From Sorangium cellulosum (GTDB taxonomy: Bacteria; Myxococcota_A; Polyangia; Polyangiales; Polyangiaceae), in the NCBI RefSeq assembly GCF_002950945.1, contig NZ_CP012673.1, positions 12,515,501 through 12,579,500 on the forward strand: a stretch of 64,000 nt of DNA, in the 5' to 3' direction. Position numbers and translations under genes: made by a program. Shown here in pieces: positions 1 to 9,351 of this stretch. The notes beneath the pieces are model-generated. The model saw only the letters and a list, made by a program, of their open reading frames with translations, was not told where the DNA came from and did not search any database. How positions within the stretch are numbered: position 1 is the first letter of the stretch; every line of letters starts with the position of its first letter.

Positions 1-25
1 AGCGCCCGCTCAGGCCCTCGGCGGG

Positions 26-1426
26 TCAGGCCTTGAGGTCGTCGAACTCGCCGGGCTGGCCGAACGACCCGAAGTTCGTGACCGGGCCCCCGTCGTCCGC
101 GGTGCAGCCGACCGCGTTCGCGAGCGTCGTCAGCAGCTTGTTGTGGGGAGCGTCCTTGTCGTTCACCGTGTCCGCCTCCCGGGTCACCTTGATGTACTGC
201 CCCGTCTTCAGGTAACCGCCGCAGCTCCCCGCGATGACATAGGGCAGATCGCGGAAGTCGTGCCACTTGCCGTGGGAGAGCTCGTTCATGAACACGACGG
301 CGCTGTTGTCGAGCACGCTGCTGCCGCCCTCGTCGTAGCTCGCGAGCCGATCGAGGAGGTAGACGTACTCGTTGATGAACCACCGATCGATGTCGAACAG
401 CATCTCCTCGTAGCCGGCCACCTCGCTCCCGGAGTCGTCGTCCTCCGTGTTCCCATGAGAGAGCTTGTGGTGGTTGTACAGGTGAGACATCCCGTCCCAC
501 TTGAAGATCGGGCCGAACGCGCCCGAGCCCCATTGCAGCGTGGCCGCCCGCGTCGCGCCGGTCGCGATCGCCAGCGCGAGGATATCCATCTGCATCCGGC
601 CGATCTTCTTGAACTCGGCGTCGTACGACACCGTGTCCGGGTTGATGCCCTCGATCTCGGCCACGCGCTCCGCCGGGAGGACGATCCCCGCGTTGCCCAT
701 GTCGACCTCGAGGTCGCGCACCCTCTGGAAGTGCATGTCGAGCTTGTCGCGGTCGGCCTTGCTGAGCCGCTTCGCGAGCAGGAGCTCGTACTCGGGGCCC
801 ACGAGGTCGAGCACGCTCTGGCGCCGCTTCGTGAGCCGCTCGAGCGCCTCCGTGTCGAGGTCGGTCACGCCGACCAGGTCCCTGTACGCGCGCCACGGGT
901 TGTTCTCGCCGGTGACGGGCTGCTCGCTGCCGCTGTACGAGATGTGCCCGCGCACGTTGGGCACCTTCGCGCCGACCATCAGCGTGAGCGCGGGTTTGCC
1001 CGGCGGGTTCAGCTTGCTCGCGATGAACTGGTCGAGCGAGATCCCCGCGGGGTACTGGCTGCCCTCGACGAGCGGCTGCGCCGTGAGCTTGCAGCCCATC
1101 CCCTTCGCGTGGTCGTCGCCCGCGGTCTCGTCCCAGCCGAAGCCGCGCGGCACCATGTGGATGCCCCGCGGGATCAGCAGCCTGTCCTTGTACCCGGCGA
1201 GGGGCGCGATCGCGCGATCCTCCGCGAACGACGCGTCCGTCAGCGCGCCGTACTGCGTCGCCGGGAAGAACCGGTCCATGTTCACGCCGTTGCACATGAA
1301 GAAGGCGATGAACCGCCGCGGCGCGTCCGCCGGACCGGCCTTGGCGTCGCGCGCCCGCAGCGACTCGAGGAAGGGCAGACCGAGCATCACCCCGCCCGCG
1401 CCCCGCAAGAACGTTCTGCGATTCAT
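26..1426 (-). CDS. DUF1552 family Tat-exported protein
   Basis: Function is unknown. The family consists of secreted proteins from myxobacteria and planctomycetes, usually next to DUF1592 proteins. The 466-residue product opens with a twin-arginine-type leader (MNRRTFLRGAGG, then a hydrophobic run to about residue 24), so export of a folded, possibly cofactor-bearing protein is likely. The family-typical segment VIAGSCGGYLKTGQ lies near the C-terminus. The frame is open further upstream, but I chose the ATG at 1426 because the Tat leader begins there and because it overlaps the stop of the upstream DUF1592 gene (ATGA), which indicates translational coupling. A paralogue with the same partner lies at 9352-10728. 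The family call is firm; the role is not known. Confidence 0.88.
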   Translation of the reverse strand: MNRRTFLRGAGGVMLGLPFLESLRARDAKAGPADAPRRFIAFFMCNGVNMDRFFPATQYGALTDASFAEDRAIAPLAGYKDRLLIPRGIHMVPRGFGWDETAGDDHAKGMGCKLTAQPLVEGSQYPAGISLDQFIASKLNPPGKPALTLMVGAKVPNVRGHISYSGSEQPVTGENNPWRAYRDLVGVTDLDTEALERLTKRRQSVLDLVGPEYELLLAKRLSKADRDKLDMHFQRVRDLEVDMGNAGIVLPAERVAEIEGINPDTVSYDAEFKKIGRMQMDILALAIATGATRAATLQWGSGAFGPIFKWDGMSHLYNHHKLSHGNTEDDDSGSEVAGYEEMLFDIDRWFINEYVYLLDRLASYDEGGSSVLDNSAVVFMNELSHGKWHDFRDLPYVIAGSCGGYLKTGQYIKVTREADTVNDKDAPHNKLLTTLANAVGCTADDGGPVTNFGSFGQPGEFDDLKA

Positions 1427-3102
1427 TGCTCCACCTCTTCCACGGCTCGATACCTGAACGTCTTCGTCTGCGTGAGCGCGACGAGCAGATCCTTGATGTT
1501 GTACCCGGACCCGGCGAGCCTCGCGTCGAGTTCGTTGATGGTGCACGTGTCCTCGGGCGAGAGCTGCCGGGCGTTGCCGTAGCGGTACCAGTTCGACAGG
1601 TAACACCGCTCCGCGACGGGGCTCTCCGCGAGCTGCGTGACGAGGTCGAGCGCGCCGTCGAAGCGCAGCTCCTCGTCCCCGACGCGCAGCGTCCCGGTCG
1701 CGTCGATCGCCTCACCGTGCTCGTCGGCGCGGTACCGCCCGACCGGGTCGAAGTGCTCGAACGCGAAGCCCGCGGGGTTGATCACGCCGTGGCACGTCTT
1801 GCACGCGTCCGGGGACGTGTGCGCCTCCACCTGGTCGCGCGTCGTCTTGATCTCGCCCTGCTGGGGCGGCAGCGTCGTGTCGATGTTCGGCGGCGGATCC
1901 GGGATCGTCGCGCAGAGGATCTGGCGCTGGATGAACACCCCGCGGTGGATCGGCGAGGTGTGGTCGGGGAAGGCGTTCGCGCTCAGGAAGCCGGCCTGCG
2001 TGAGGAGCCCGGCCCGGGTGCCCGGGTCGAGCGGCGTCTCGACGAGCTCGCTCGTGAACTCGCCCTCGACGCCGTAGATCGGGGCGAGCTTGTCGTTCAC
2101 GAAGCCGACGGGCTCGGTCATCAGCGCCGCGTAGTCGCCCTCCATCTCCAGGATGACGTGCCGGATGAACTGCTGCGTCTCGGCCTTCATCGCCGACGAC
2201 ACGGCGGCGTCGAAGTCCGGGTAGACCGAGGGGTCCTTCGTGAGGTCCTGGTAACGGCTCATCTGGAGCCACTGGCTGTGGAAGTCGTCGATGACACGCG
2301 CCGCCTTCGGGTCCTCGAGCATGCGCCGCGCCTCGGCCTCGACGCCCTCGGGCGTGGCGAGGGCGCCGCTCTCCGCCTGCGCGAGCAGGGCGTCGTCGGG
2401 CTGGCTGTTCCAGATCAGGTACGAGAGCCGGGTCGCGACCTCGTAGCCGTCGAGCGGGATGATCTCCCCGTCGAGCTCCTCGCTGAGCTCGATGCGGTAG
2501 AGGAAGAACGGCGACTGGAGCATCCCCTCGATGACGTGCCGGACGCCCTGCTCGAACGGCGTGCCCGCGTCGTAAAGGCCGTTGCCGCGGCGGAACGCGG
2601 CGACGTACGCCTCCTCCTGCTCCGCGGAGAGCGGCCTCCGGTAAACGCGCTTGCCGAGCTCCCGGACGAGCTGCCGCGCGCACGCCTCGCCGTCGCCCTC
2701 CGGGGCGCAGGGCAGGATGTTGCCGAGCACGGCCTGATCCACGACCGCGTCGGCCGCGATGGTCTCCGCGGCGCGGCGGTAATCGCGGGCGAGGCGGTCC
2801 GTGACGGTGAGCGCCTTCGCGTTGTTGTTGAACCCGTCGAAGGCCGGATCCTCGAGGAAGGCCGCCGAGGCCTTCATGTCCTTGCCGAACAGGTCCCGGA
2901 TCGTGTTGTCGTATTGCGCGTGCGTGAGCCGCGTGAGGCGCGGGGTCGGGCCGGGCGCGGTGACGCCGGGCGCACACTGCACTCCGGCGCCGGGGTCGTC
3001 GACCGGGTCCGGCCCCTCCGAACGTCCTAGTTCTCCCGAGCACGCGGCCGCGCCGGCGAGCGCAAGGGCCACGAGCAGGATCCTCGGGGTGCTTCGAATC
3101 AC
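1423..3102 (-). CDS. DUF1592-family lipoprotein with c-type haem motif
   Basis: Predicted secreted lipoprotein of 559 aa. The signal ends in a lipobox at about Cys21 (ALAGAAAC). The domain order follows the planctomycete-type arrangement: DUF1587 (RLTHAQYDNTIRDLFG, about 58-120), DUF1595 (YRRPLSAEQEEAY, about 155), DUF1592 (about 195-320), DUF1588 (about 360-460) with one haem-attachment site CKTCH near residue 435, and DUF1585 at the C-terminus. I place the start at the GTG at 3102, which has an AGGGAG ribosome site about 6 nt upstream; an ATG at 3129 is an alternative. The stop overlaps the start of the DUF1552 gene. The natural electron partner or substrate is unknown. A likely role is a surface-attached redox protein working with the Tat protein (inference). 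Confidence 0.88.
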   Translation of the reverse strand: MIRSTPRILLVALALAGAAACSGELGRSEGPDPVDDPGAGVQCAPGVTAPGPTPRLTRLTHAQYDNTIRDLFGKDMKASAAFLEDPAFDGFNNNAKALTVTDRLARDYRRAAETIAADAVVDQAVLGNILPCAPEGDGEACARQLVRELGKRVYRRPLSAEQEEAYVAAFRRGNGLYDAGTPFEQGVRHVIEGMLQSPFFLYRIELSEELDGEIIPLDGYEVATRLSYLIWNSQPDDALLAQAESGALATPEGVEAEARRMLEDPKAARVIDDFHSQWLQMSRYQDLTKDPSVYPDFDAAVSSAMKAETQQFIRHVILEMEGDYAALMTEPVGFVNDKLAPIYGVEGEFTSELVETPLDPGTRAGLLTQAGFLSANAFPDHTSPIHRGVFIQRQILCATIPDPPPNIDTTLPPQQGEIKTTRDQVEAHTSPDACKTCHGVINPAGFAFEHFDPVGRYRADEHGEAIDATGTLRVGDEELRFDGALDLVTQLAESPVAERCYLSNWYRYGNARQLSPEDTCTINELDARLAGSGYNIKDLLVALTQTKTFRYRAVEEVEQ

Positions 3103-3861
3103 GGGCAGCTCCCTTCGCGAAGAGGTCAATCAAGAAAGAAGAGACAAGCGCTTCGTGGACCAGGATACGGACGGAGCGAGCCCATCGTCAACGCGCGGCG
3201 GCCGCGGGGGCGCTCTTTCGAAGGCGAGCTGGATTTCTTCAGCGGCGTCGCTCGGCGCAGCGGTGACGCGCCGCGGCTGGGGAGTCGCCCAATGGAAGTT
3301 CGGGGAAGTGCCTGATCTACCCTGTCGCACTCCGTCAGGGTCGAGCGTCGGCGCGGCGACTCGGGAGGGGCGCACAGCGCTGCACGCACATGCGACCGGC
3401 CAGGTGCACCTGCGGCCGAATGCGGCGGGCTCCGGCGCTGTCAGGAAGACGAGAGATTAAGCAAGCCAAGTCGTTGAATAGGCGCTGCGACCATGCGAGA
3501 GGGTCGCGGCCGGCGCGCCCTCTGGCTTGATCGACGAAAGATCACGGCGCCACGCCCGCCTGCGGCTGACTCACGTGGCAGCCCGCCGCGACAAGAGAGA
3601 GGCCAGCAGGCCGAGACATCGAGAGAGGCGCTCGGACATGCCGTGAAGGATTGCAACCGGCATGCCGCGGGGCGTCCCGGCAGCCAACCCTGCGAATCGC
3701 AAGGGAAACAGCGCAGCAACCGGACGGAATGTGCCAGAGTGAGCGGCACAGAATGGCAATGGTCGCCCGGCTGCCCGGGCGGCGGCGCGCGCTTCGCCCG
3801 GGGGCGGCCTATCCCACCTTGCGCGCCGCCAGGACCGCTGGGCCGGAGGGGCGAGCGCGCG
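3103..3861. other. Non-coding gap upstream of the DUF1592 operon
   Basis: The stretch of about 760 bp lies between the DUF1592 start and the 3' end of the phosphatase gene. The open frames in it have low-complexity Arg/Ala/Pro-rich translations with no recognisable domain and no ribosome site. It probably holds the promoter of the DUF1592/DUF1552 operon, but I could not identify a convincing box. Confidence 0.4.
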
Positions 3862-5556
3862 TCACGCGGGGAGGACGAGCGGCGGGAGCTGGTCGCGGAA
3901 GAACGCGTTGTACTTGGGGTCGTTGTACCGCTCGTACTCGATCACGAACGGCGTGAGCTGGCTGATGCCCGCCTTGTGATGGATGGTGAGCGCCATCGGC
4001 GTGACGTCGCGGTAATTGCTGGTCGGCGGCAGGTCGTCGTTGGTCCTGCCGCCCGCGGAGAACAGCGTGAGCAGCCGGCAGTCGGGGTCGTCGTAGACGA
4101 CGCGGAAGCCCTCGAGGATACGCTCGTGGCCGCGGATCAGCGTCGTGCAGCCGAGCTTCTGCATGAAGCTCCGGAACTGCCGCTTGCCGAACGGGAACCG
4201 CGCGGTCGCCGCCTGGAGCTCCGGCGGGATGGCGTCGACCTCGCTCGGATCGCTCCAGAGCATCTGGAACCGGAGCTCGGGGTCGTTCAGGGACGAGATC
4301 GTCCTCCACTTGGCGGCGGTCGTGTCGTCGCGTGGGATCCCCGCGTGGACGAAGAGGATGCGGTCGAAGACGAGCATGTTCGGGAGCGCCTCGAACAGGC
4401 GCATGTACGCGGCGAACACCTCGTTCGGGGCGATGGCCGCGAGCGAGCTCATCGCCTCGGAGGGCCGCACCGGCGCGAGCACGCGGCCGTTGAGCTCGAC
4501 GTAGTACTCGTGGTTGCCGCGCAGCACGAACACGCTGTCCGGCGCGGCGAGGAAGAGCTGCATCACCGTGCGCAGGACGCCGTTGTAGCTGAACCTGCCG
4601 CGATCGATGTAGTCGCCCAGGAACACCAGCATGATCCGCGGGTTGTGCGCGGGGTCGTCGCGGTAGGCCTGCAGCTTGGCGAAGAAGTCCGCCTGCATCA
4701 GCGCCGCCTTGAGGCACGAGTAACAGCCGTGCAGGTCGCCGACGACCAGGATCTCGTAGTCCTGCCCGGGGTCGGGCGCGGCGACGTAGACGTGGCCGTC
4801 GAGGAAGGGCGCCTGCCCGGCGAAGCCCGTGAAATCGAGCGCGGCGTCGAGCCGCCCGGCGCCGCGCGCGCGCTGCTCCGCGAGCTTCTCCTCGAACCGC
4901 CGCATCAGGTCGAGATCGACCTTGGCCTGCTCCGCGAACGTGGCCGGATCGCTCGCGTAGTCCCACTCGAACGCCTTGAAGAACGGGTGATCGACCTCGC
5001 GCGCCTTCTTGCGCGTGGCCGGGTCGATCACCACGGCGCCCTGCTCGAGCGTCTCGAGCTCCACGTCGTCGAGCTCGACCGGGGCCGCGGACAGGAGCGC
5101 GAAGAGCTCGTCGCGGAACCGCTGCTCGTTCGGGTGGACGACGCCGTCGGCGTACATGAGCCCGTCGACCGTCGCGAGCAGCGCCGCGCGGCTCTCGTCG
5201 TCGAAGCCGTCGAGCAGCTCGAAGCAGCGGAGCTTGATCTTCGCGAGCACGAAGGTCTTGGGATCCTCGCCCTCGGCGACGCTCTCGGTGAAGTGGCTCT
5301 GGATCTGGTGGTCGATCTCGGAGAAGACCTCGTGGAAGTGGTTGATCCACCGCGCGGTCACGTCCTGGTTGGCCGGGGCGTCGTCGCCGAGCGCCTCGCG
5401 CGCCCGCTGCTCGACGAGCTCCCGGATGTAGCTGCGGATGAAGGTCTTCTCGGTCTGGTCGAGGTCGCCGTCGATGTACCCGAACCCGGTGAGGTAGTAG
5501 ATGATGGCGTGCATCTGCTGCTCAGCGACGCGTGGATCAGGGCTGAACGACATCAT
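3862..5556 (-). CDS. PPP-type metallophosphatase with TerB-like N-terminal domain
   Basis: Predicted protein-serine/threonine (or phosphoester) phosphatase of 564 aa. The C-terminal half carries all signature blocks of the PPP family: GDLHG (about 272), GDYIDRG (about 314), RGNHE (about 347) and VHAG (about 404). These provide the dinuclear metal ligands. The N-terminal 200 residues are acidic and helical; the segment LMYADGVVHPNEQRF resembles TerB/tellurite-resistance-type helical domains (inference). The start is the first of two ATGs (5556/5553), with AGGAG about 9 nt upstream. No signal peptide is seen, so the protein should be cytoplasmic. It stands alone, 73 bp downstream of the haem lipoprotein operon. 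In a genome rich in Ser/Thr kinases a counteracting phosphatase is plausible, but the substrate is unknown. Confidence 0.85.
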   Translation of the reverse strand: MMSFSPDPRVAEQQMHAIIYYLTGFGYIDGDLDQTEKTFIRSYIRELVEQRAREALGDDAPANQDVTARWINHFHEVFSEIDHQIQSHFTESVAEGEDPKTFVLAKIKLRCFELLDGFDDESRAALLATVDGLMYADGVVHPNEQRFRDELFALLSAAPVELDDVELETLEQGAVVIDPATRKKAREVDHPFFKAFEWDYASDPATFAEQAKVDLDLMRRFEEKLAEQRARGAGRLDAALDFTGFAGQAPFLDGHVYVAAPDPGQDYEILVVGDLHGCYSCLKAALMQADFFAKLQAYRDDPAHNPRIMLVFLGDYIDRGRFSYNGVLRTVMQLFLAAPDSVFVLRGNHEYYVELNGRVLAPVRPSEAMSSLAAIAPNEVFAAYMRLFEALPNMLVFDRILFVHAGIPRDDTTAAKWRTISSLNDPELRFQMLWSDPSEVDAIPPELQAATARFPFGKRQFRSFMQKLGCTTLIRGHERILEGFRVVYDDPDCRLLTLFSAGGRTNDDLPPTSNYRDVTPMALTIHHKAGISQLTPFVIEYERYNDPKYNAFFRDQLPPLVLPA

Positions 5557-5629
5557 CAGGCAGCGCTCCTCTCGCGGTGGTCGCCCAGGGTAGCGCAAGA
5601 CGCGCGCGCCGCGGCGGCGGCCGCGCGCC

Positions 5630-6898
5630 TCACCGCCCGGTCCGGTCGGCCGTCCGTGCGCTCTCGACGAACGCGCGGATCCGGGCGCGGTCGGCCTCGG
5701 ACAGCGGGTGTCCCGGCGGCGGCATGGTGCGCTCGTCGATGACGCGGCGCCCGATGGCCTCGCGGAGCGCCGTCCAGGCCGCGCGCGTCGAGAGGTCGAC
5801 GCCGCCCTCCCCGCGCGGGCGGTGGCAGCGCGCGCAGGCCCGGGCGAACACGGGCTCGAGGTCGTCCCACGCGGGCGCACCGTCCGCGCCGTCGCGGCCG
5901 ACGCCGCCGACGCCCTGCGCCGCGGCGAAGCGCCGGAGGGCGCCCGCGGCGAGCAGCCAGACGTCGCCGCTCGGCGAGCCGATCAGCCGGCCGTCGCGCG
6001 GCAGGCGCGCGCCGCGGGTGGCGCGCGCGCCGTCCTCGTCGAGCGCGCCGAGCTCGCCGCCGTCGGCGAACCACACCCGCTCCCCGGAGACGGCGAGCCC
6101 GTGGAGCGCGGCGCTCGCGCGGAGCCGGACACGCAGCACGCCGGCGCCGTCCTCCTCGTAGAGCGCCGCCGGCGTCGCCGCGAGCAGCGCGCCCGCGCCG
6201 GTCACGGCGAGCAGCGGCGCGGCGCCGTCCGGGTCGGCGGCGCCGGCGGCCAGCGAATAACGCCGCACCGCCCTCGTGGCCACGTCGAGCGTGTGCAGGC
6301 CGTCGCCGGCGAAGGCCACGCGCCCGCCGCCCGCCGCGAACGCCGCGAGCGGCCCCGTCGCGTACCGCGTCACGACGGCGCCGTCCGCGACCGCGATCTC
6401 GCCGTCCAGCGCGAAGGCCGCGCCGCCGCCGCCGAGGTCGCGCGCGGCCCGCACCGCGGCGCGCTCGAGGCCGTAGCGGTCGGAGACGGGCTCGAACGGC
6501 CCCTGGCCGCGCAGCCGGAGCAGCTGCCCCTGGCTGTCGACGCCGACGATCCACGTGCCGGATCCGTCGGGCGCCGGGAGCGTCGCGGCGTCCACCCAGC
6601 GGCGGGGCGCGCGGTCGACCGCAGCGAGCGCGCCGTTCACGAAGATCGCCGCGGCGCCGTCGTGGAACAGGACCACGCGGTCCCCGGCGTCGGCGACCGC
6701 GCGGACCGGGCCGAGCTCGGCGCCCGGCGCGGGCCACACGACGGGGCGCACGACGAGCTGCCCGAGCGGCGCCGCGGCCTCGACGGCGCAGCCGGCGAGC
6801 GCGAGCGCGGCGAGGCCGCCGGCCGGCGCGAGCGCGGCGAGGGCGCGGGCGGGCGTGAGCGCGAGCGCGGCGACGCACGCCGCCCTGCGCAGGCGCAT
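5630..6898 (-). CDS. Propeller-like lipoprotein with C-terminal cytochrome c motif
   Basis: Predicted lipoprotein of 422 aa. A long Ala/Leu-rich signal runs to a lipobox near Cys37 (ALAGC). Residues of about 45-320 are built of repeating short beta-strand units (for example GERVWFADGGELGALDEDG), consistent with a beta-propeller. The last about 85 residues form a cytochrome-c-like domain with CARCH near residue 355 and MPPPGHPLSE as candidate distal Met region. The ATG at 6898 overlaps the stop of the upstream DUF1501 gene (ATGA), so the two are co-translated. This mirrors the DUF1592/DUF1552 pairs but with reversed gene order. Probably a periplasmic or surface redox partner of the DUF1501 protein (inference). 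Confidence 0.75.
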   Translation of the reverse strand: MRLRRAACVAALALTPARALAALAPAGGLAALALAGCAVEAAAPLGQLVVRPVVWPAPGAELGPVRAVADAGDRVVLFHDGAAAIFVNGALAAVDRAPRRWVDAATLPAPDGSGTWIVGVDSQGQLLRLRGQGPFEPVSDRYGLERAAVRAARDLGGGGAAFALDGEIAVADGAVVTRYATGPLAAFAAGGGRVAFAGDGLHTLDVATRAVRRYSLAAGAADPDGAAPLLAVTGAGALLAATPAALYEEDGAGVLRVRLRASAALHGLAVSGERVWFADGGELGALDEDGARATRGARLPRDGRLIGSPSGDVWLLAAGALRRFAAAQGVGGVGRDGADGAPAWDDLEPVFARACARCHRPRGEGGVDLSTRAAWTALREAIGRRVIDERTMPPPGHPLSEADRARIRAFVESARTADRTGR

Positions 6899-8286
6899 CA
6901 GGGGCTCCGGAGCAGCTCCGCCACGACCTCGCCGTCGCGCAGGTGGTCGCGCGGCGAGATGCCGAAGGCGAAGAGGAAGGTGGCGAGCAGGTCCGGCGGC
7001 GCGATCGGCCGCGGGCCGCCCTGGAACGTCTTGGCCTGCGCCGGCAGCAGCTGCTCCGGGTCGGTCTTGCCGAAGGCGAGGTTCCCGCGGAAGCGGGGCG
7101 AGATCACCAGGGCGGAGTTGTTCGGGTAATGGTCGCGGCCCATCGAGGTGTTGATCTGGGGCGTGCGGCAGAAGTCGCTGGTCACGAGGATGTGGGTGTG
7201 ATCCGAGAGCTTCTTGCCCGCCCTGGTCGGGTGCGGGGCCTTGTCGAGCGAGCCGAGCAGCGCCGCGATCAGGTCGAAGAGGTCCTGCAAGGTGCCCGCG
7301 TGCTGGCGGTGGTTGCTCGTGTGCGTGTCGAACCCGCTGCTCGAGAAGCTCACGCAGCGGACGACGTTCCGCTGCATGGCCTCCAGCGCGAACGCCGCGT
7401 TGACGGCGGGACCCAGGCCGAAGCGCGCCCGGTAGTTGAACTCCGGGTGCGCGCGGACGAGCTGGCCCCTGGAGAACACCTCCTGGAGCCCCGACGTGAG
7501 CATCCTGTTCAGGCCTTCGGCCTGGAGCGCGAAGCCGTTCAGGGCCTCGGTGTAGCTGGAGCGCGCGGCGAGCGTCCTCGCCTCCTCGGAGAGGAGCGCG
7601 GTGACCGCGGCGCGATCCTCCGGCGTGTCGTAGTGCGGCGAGCGGTAGAGGGAGCGGCTGATCGTGCCGATCTCGCCGACCATGAGCGGGGCGGCGCGGC
7701 GGTCGAGGCGGTCGCCGACGACGGCCGAGGGGAACTGGACGGAGACGATGGGGAACGTCTGGCTCGCGCCGAGCTCGCTCGCGCAGATCGCGTCGACGCT
7801 GGAGGACACGGTGCGGCCGCCGCTGAGGTGCCGTCCCGTGGTCGAGAAGGCCGCGCCGTCCGGGTGGCTCACGGTGTTCATCGCGAGCCCGTTGACGACG
7901 CAGAGCCGGTCGTACAGATCCGCGAGGCGGCCGATCCCGGGACCGAACGTGATGTTCGACCCCTGCGGCCGCACGAGCGCGAAGGTCTTCGCGTCGCCGC
8001 TCCCGGGCGCGTCCACCCAGAGGCGGAGCCCGGCGGTGTCGGTGTTGTCCGTCGTCGCCGGGGCGACGAGCCCCTTGCGCTCGTTCCGCGGGTCGGCCCA
8101 CATCGTGACGTCCCAGCCGCCGGTCGCGTGGATGAAGACGAAGAAGTCGTCCTCCGCCTTGCCGCCCGCGGCGAGCGCCCGCGCCGGCAGGCCGAGGGCG
8201 CCCGAGAGGGCAGCGCCCGCCGCGGCCTTGAGCAGGGCGCGGCGCGGGAGGGCGTGGGGGGGAGAGCTGGGGTCGAGACGGCGCAT
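6898..8286 (-). CDS. DUF1501 family Tat-exported protein
   Basis: A 462-residue DUF1501 protein. The family is distantly related to alkaline-phosphatase/sulfatase-fold proteins and has no established reaction. The leader holds a twin-arginine motif (PRRALLKAAAGAAL) followed by a hydrophobic stretch, indicating Tat export. The mature part starts FFVFIHATGGWDVTMWADPR, typical for the family, and carries the conserved block HILVTSDFCRTPQINTSMGR. The start is ATG 8286 with GAGGAG about 9 nt upstream; a longer frame to 8367 lacks a ribosome site. It is the first gene of a two-gene operon with the haem lipoprotein. Confidence 0.87.
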   Translation of the reverse strand: MRRLDPSSPPHALPRRALLKAAAGAALSGALGLPARALAAGGKAEDDFFVFIHATGGWDVTMWADPRNERKGLVAPATTDNTDTAGLRLWVDAPGSGDAKTFALVRPQGSNITFGPGIGRLADLYDRLCVVNGLAMNTVSHPDGAAFSTTGRHLSGGRTVSSSVDAICASELGASQTFPIVSVQFPSAVVGDRLDRRAAPLMVGEIGTISRSLYRSPHYDTPEDRAAVTALLSEEARTLAARSSYTEALNGFALQAEGLNRMLTSGLQEVFSRGQLVRAHPEFNYRARFGLGPAVNAAFALEAMQRNVVRCVSFSSSGFDTHTSNHRQHAGTLQDLFDLIAALLGSLDKAPHPTRAGKKLSDHTHILVTSDFCRTPQINTSMGRDHYPNNSALVISPRFRGNLAFGKTDPEQLLPAQAKTFQGGPRPIAPPDLLATFLFAFGISPRDHLRDGEVVAELLRSP

Positions 8287-8393
8287 CGGGGTCGCTCCTC
8301 GGGGAACCGGGCCAAGCTTTGCACCTGGCGCCGCGCGCGCACACCACTTTGCCGTCGAACGCAACAACGAGCGCGTGCGGCGCCGCCTTGCGC

Positions 8394-8422
8394 TTGACGG
8401 GCTTGCCCGTAACGGATGTCAT
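8394..8422 (+). promoter_or_regulatory. Candidate sigma70-type promoter with palindrome
   Basis: TTGACG (8394-8399), a 17-bp spacer and TGTCAT (8417-8422) precede the methyltransferase start by about 60 bp. A perfect 14-bp inverted repeat, ACGGGC-TT-GCCCGT (8397-8410), overlaps the -35 box and spacer and could be an operator. Box matches are moderate. Confidence 0.4.
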
Positions 8423-8483
8423 GTGGACCATGCCGCCGCGCGGCTGGCTGCACCTGGCCGATCTACACATCGGAAGGAAGTGA

Positions 8484-9299
8484 ATGAAGCGTATCCACCT
8501 GTTCGAGCTCGAAGACTTCAGCTGGTTTCCGGACTGGCTGCGGGGCTGCATGACGCGCCTGATCCTGGTCATGCACAAGGCGCTGGGCACGAGCGAGCAG
8601 GTGGCCGAGCTCGTCGCGCGGGTGCTGAAGGAGTCGGGCTCGTCCAGCGTCATCGACCTGTGCTCCGGGAGCGGAGGACCGATGCTCGACGTCCTCCATG
8701 TCCTGAACAAGCAGCCTGGGTTCGAGGGACTCAAGCTGACGCTGACGGACCTGTATCCCAACATGGACGCGGCGAGGCGGATCAACAGCCAGGAAGGGAG
8801 CAACGTCTCGTACTGGACGAACCCGATGGACGCCACGAGGATCGGCGGCGAGACGCCGGGCCTCAGGACGATGATCGGGAGCTTCCATCACATGAGGCCG
8901 GCCGAGGCCAGGAAGATCCTGGAGTCGGCCGAGAAGAGCGGACAGCCCATCTGCATCTTCGAGATCAGCGACAACGGCCCTCCCATCTTCCTCTGGTGGC
9001 TCGCGCTGCCGGTCAGCTTCGTGATCTGCCTGTTCATCACGCCCCTGGTGCGGCCCCTGACCCTTCGGCAGCTCGTCTTCACCTACCTCGTCCCGATCAT
9101 CCCGCTGTGCTTCGCGTGGGACGGAGCGGCCTCGAACGCGAGGACCTACACGCTCGGCGACATGGATGAGCTGCTGGAAGGCCTCGGGCGCGAGGGTTAC
9201 CGGTGGGAGAAGGGCGCGACGGGCGGTAAGTTCAACAAGCTCTACCTGCTCGGCATCCCGGCCCGGGGCGCCGCCGCCGGCGACCACGCTGCCGCGTAA
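8484..9299 (+). CDS. Class I SAM-dependent methyltransferase with membrane segments
   Basis: Predicted methyltransferase of 271 aa. The SAM-binding motif I is VIDLCSGSGGP (about 53-63), followed by the acidic end of strand 2 (LTLTDLYPN) and the segment MIGSFHHM near residue 133. Unusually, residues of about 167-215 contain two strongly hydrophobic stretches (FLWWLALPVSFVICLFI and LVFTYLVPIIPLCFAW), which suggests membrane association and a lipid or hydrophobic substrate (inference). The start has a good GGAAGGAAG ribosome site. It is monocistronic, divergent from the DUF1501 operon and convergent with a DUF1552 gene. The substrate is unknown. Confidence 0.78.
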   Translation: MKRIHLFELEDFSWFPDWLRGCMTRLILVMHKALGTSEQVAELVARVLKESGSSSVIDLCSGSGGPMLDVLHVLNKQPGFEGLKLTLTDLYPNMDAARRINSQEGSNVSYWTNPMDATRIGGETPGLRTMIGSFHHMRPAEARKILESAEKSGQPICIFEISDNGPPIFLWWLALPVSFVICLFITPLVRPLTLRQLVFTYLVPIIPLCFAWDGAASNARTYTLGDMDELLEGLGREGYRWEKGATGGKFNKLYLLGIPARGAAAGDHAAA

Positions 9300-9309
9300 C
9301 ACGGCGTCT

Positions 9310-9336
9310 CGGCGTGGGATCACGCCGCCGGCGGCT
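9310..9336. terminator. Candidate bidirectional terminator hairpin
   Basis: CGGCGTG-GGAT-CACGCCG (9310-9327) forms a 7-bp stem, directly followed by a second self-complementary run GCCGCCGGCGGC and a short T run. It lies exactly between two convergent genes. There is no long U tract, so intrinsic activity is uncertain. Confidence 0.4.
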
Positions 9337-9351
9337 TTCGCGAGTTATCCC

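Noticed and set aside
3493..5742. A plus-strand frame covering the gap and the phosphatase
   Set aside because: It has no ribosome site or domain, while the minus strand shows all PPP phosphatase motifs.
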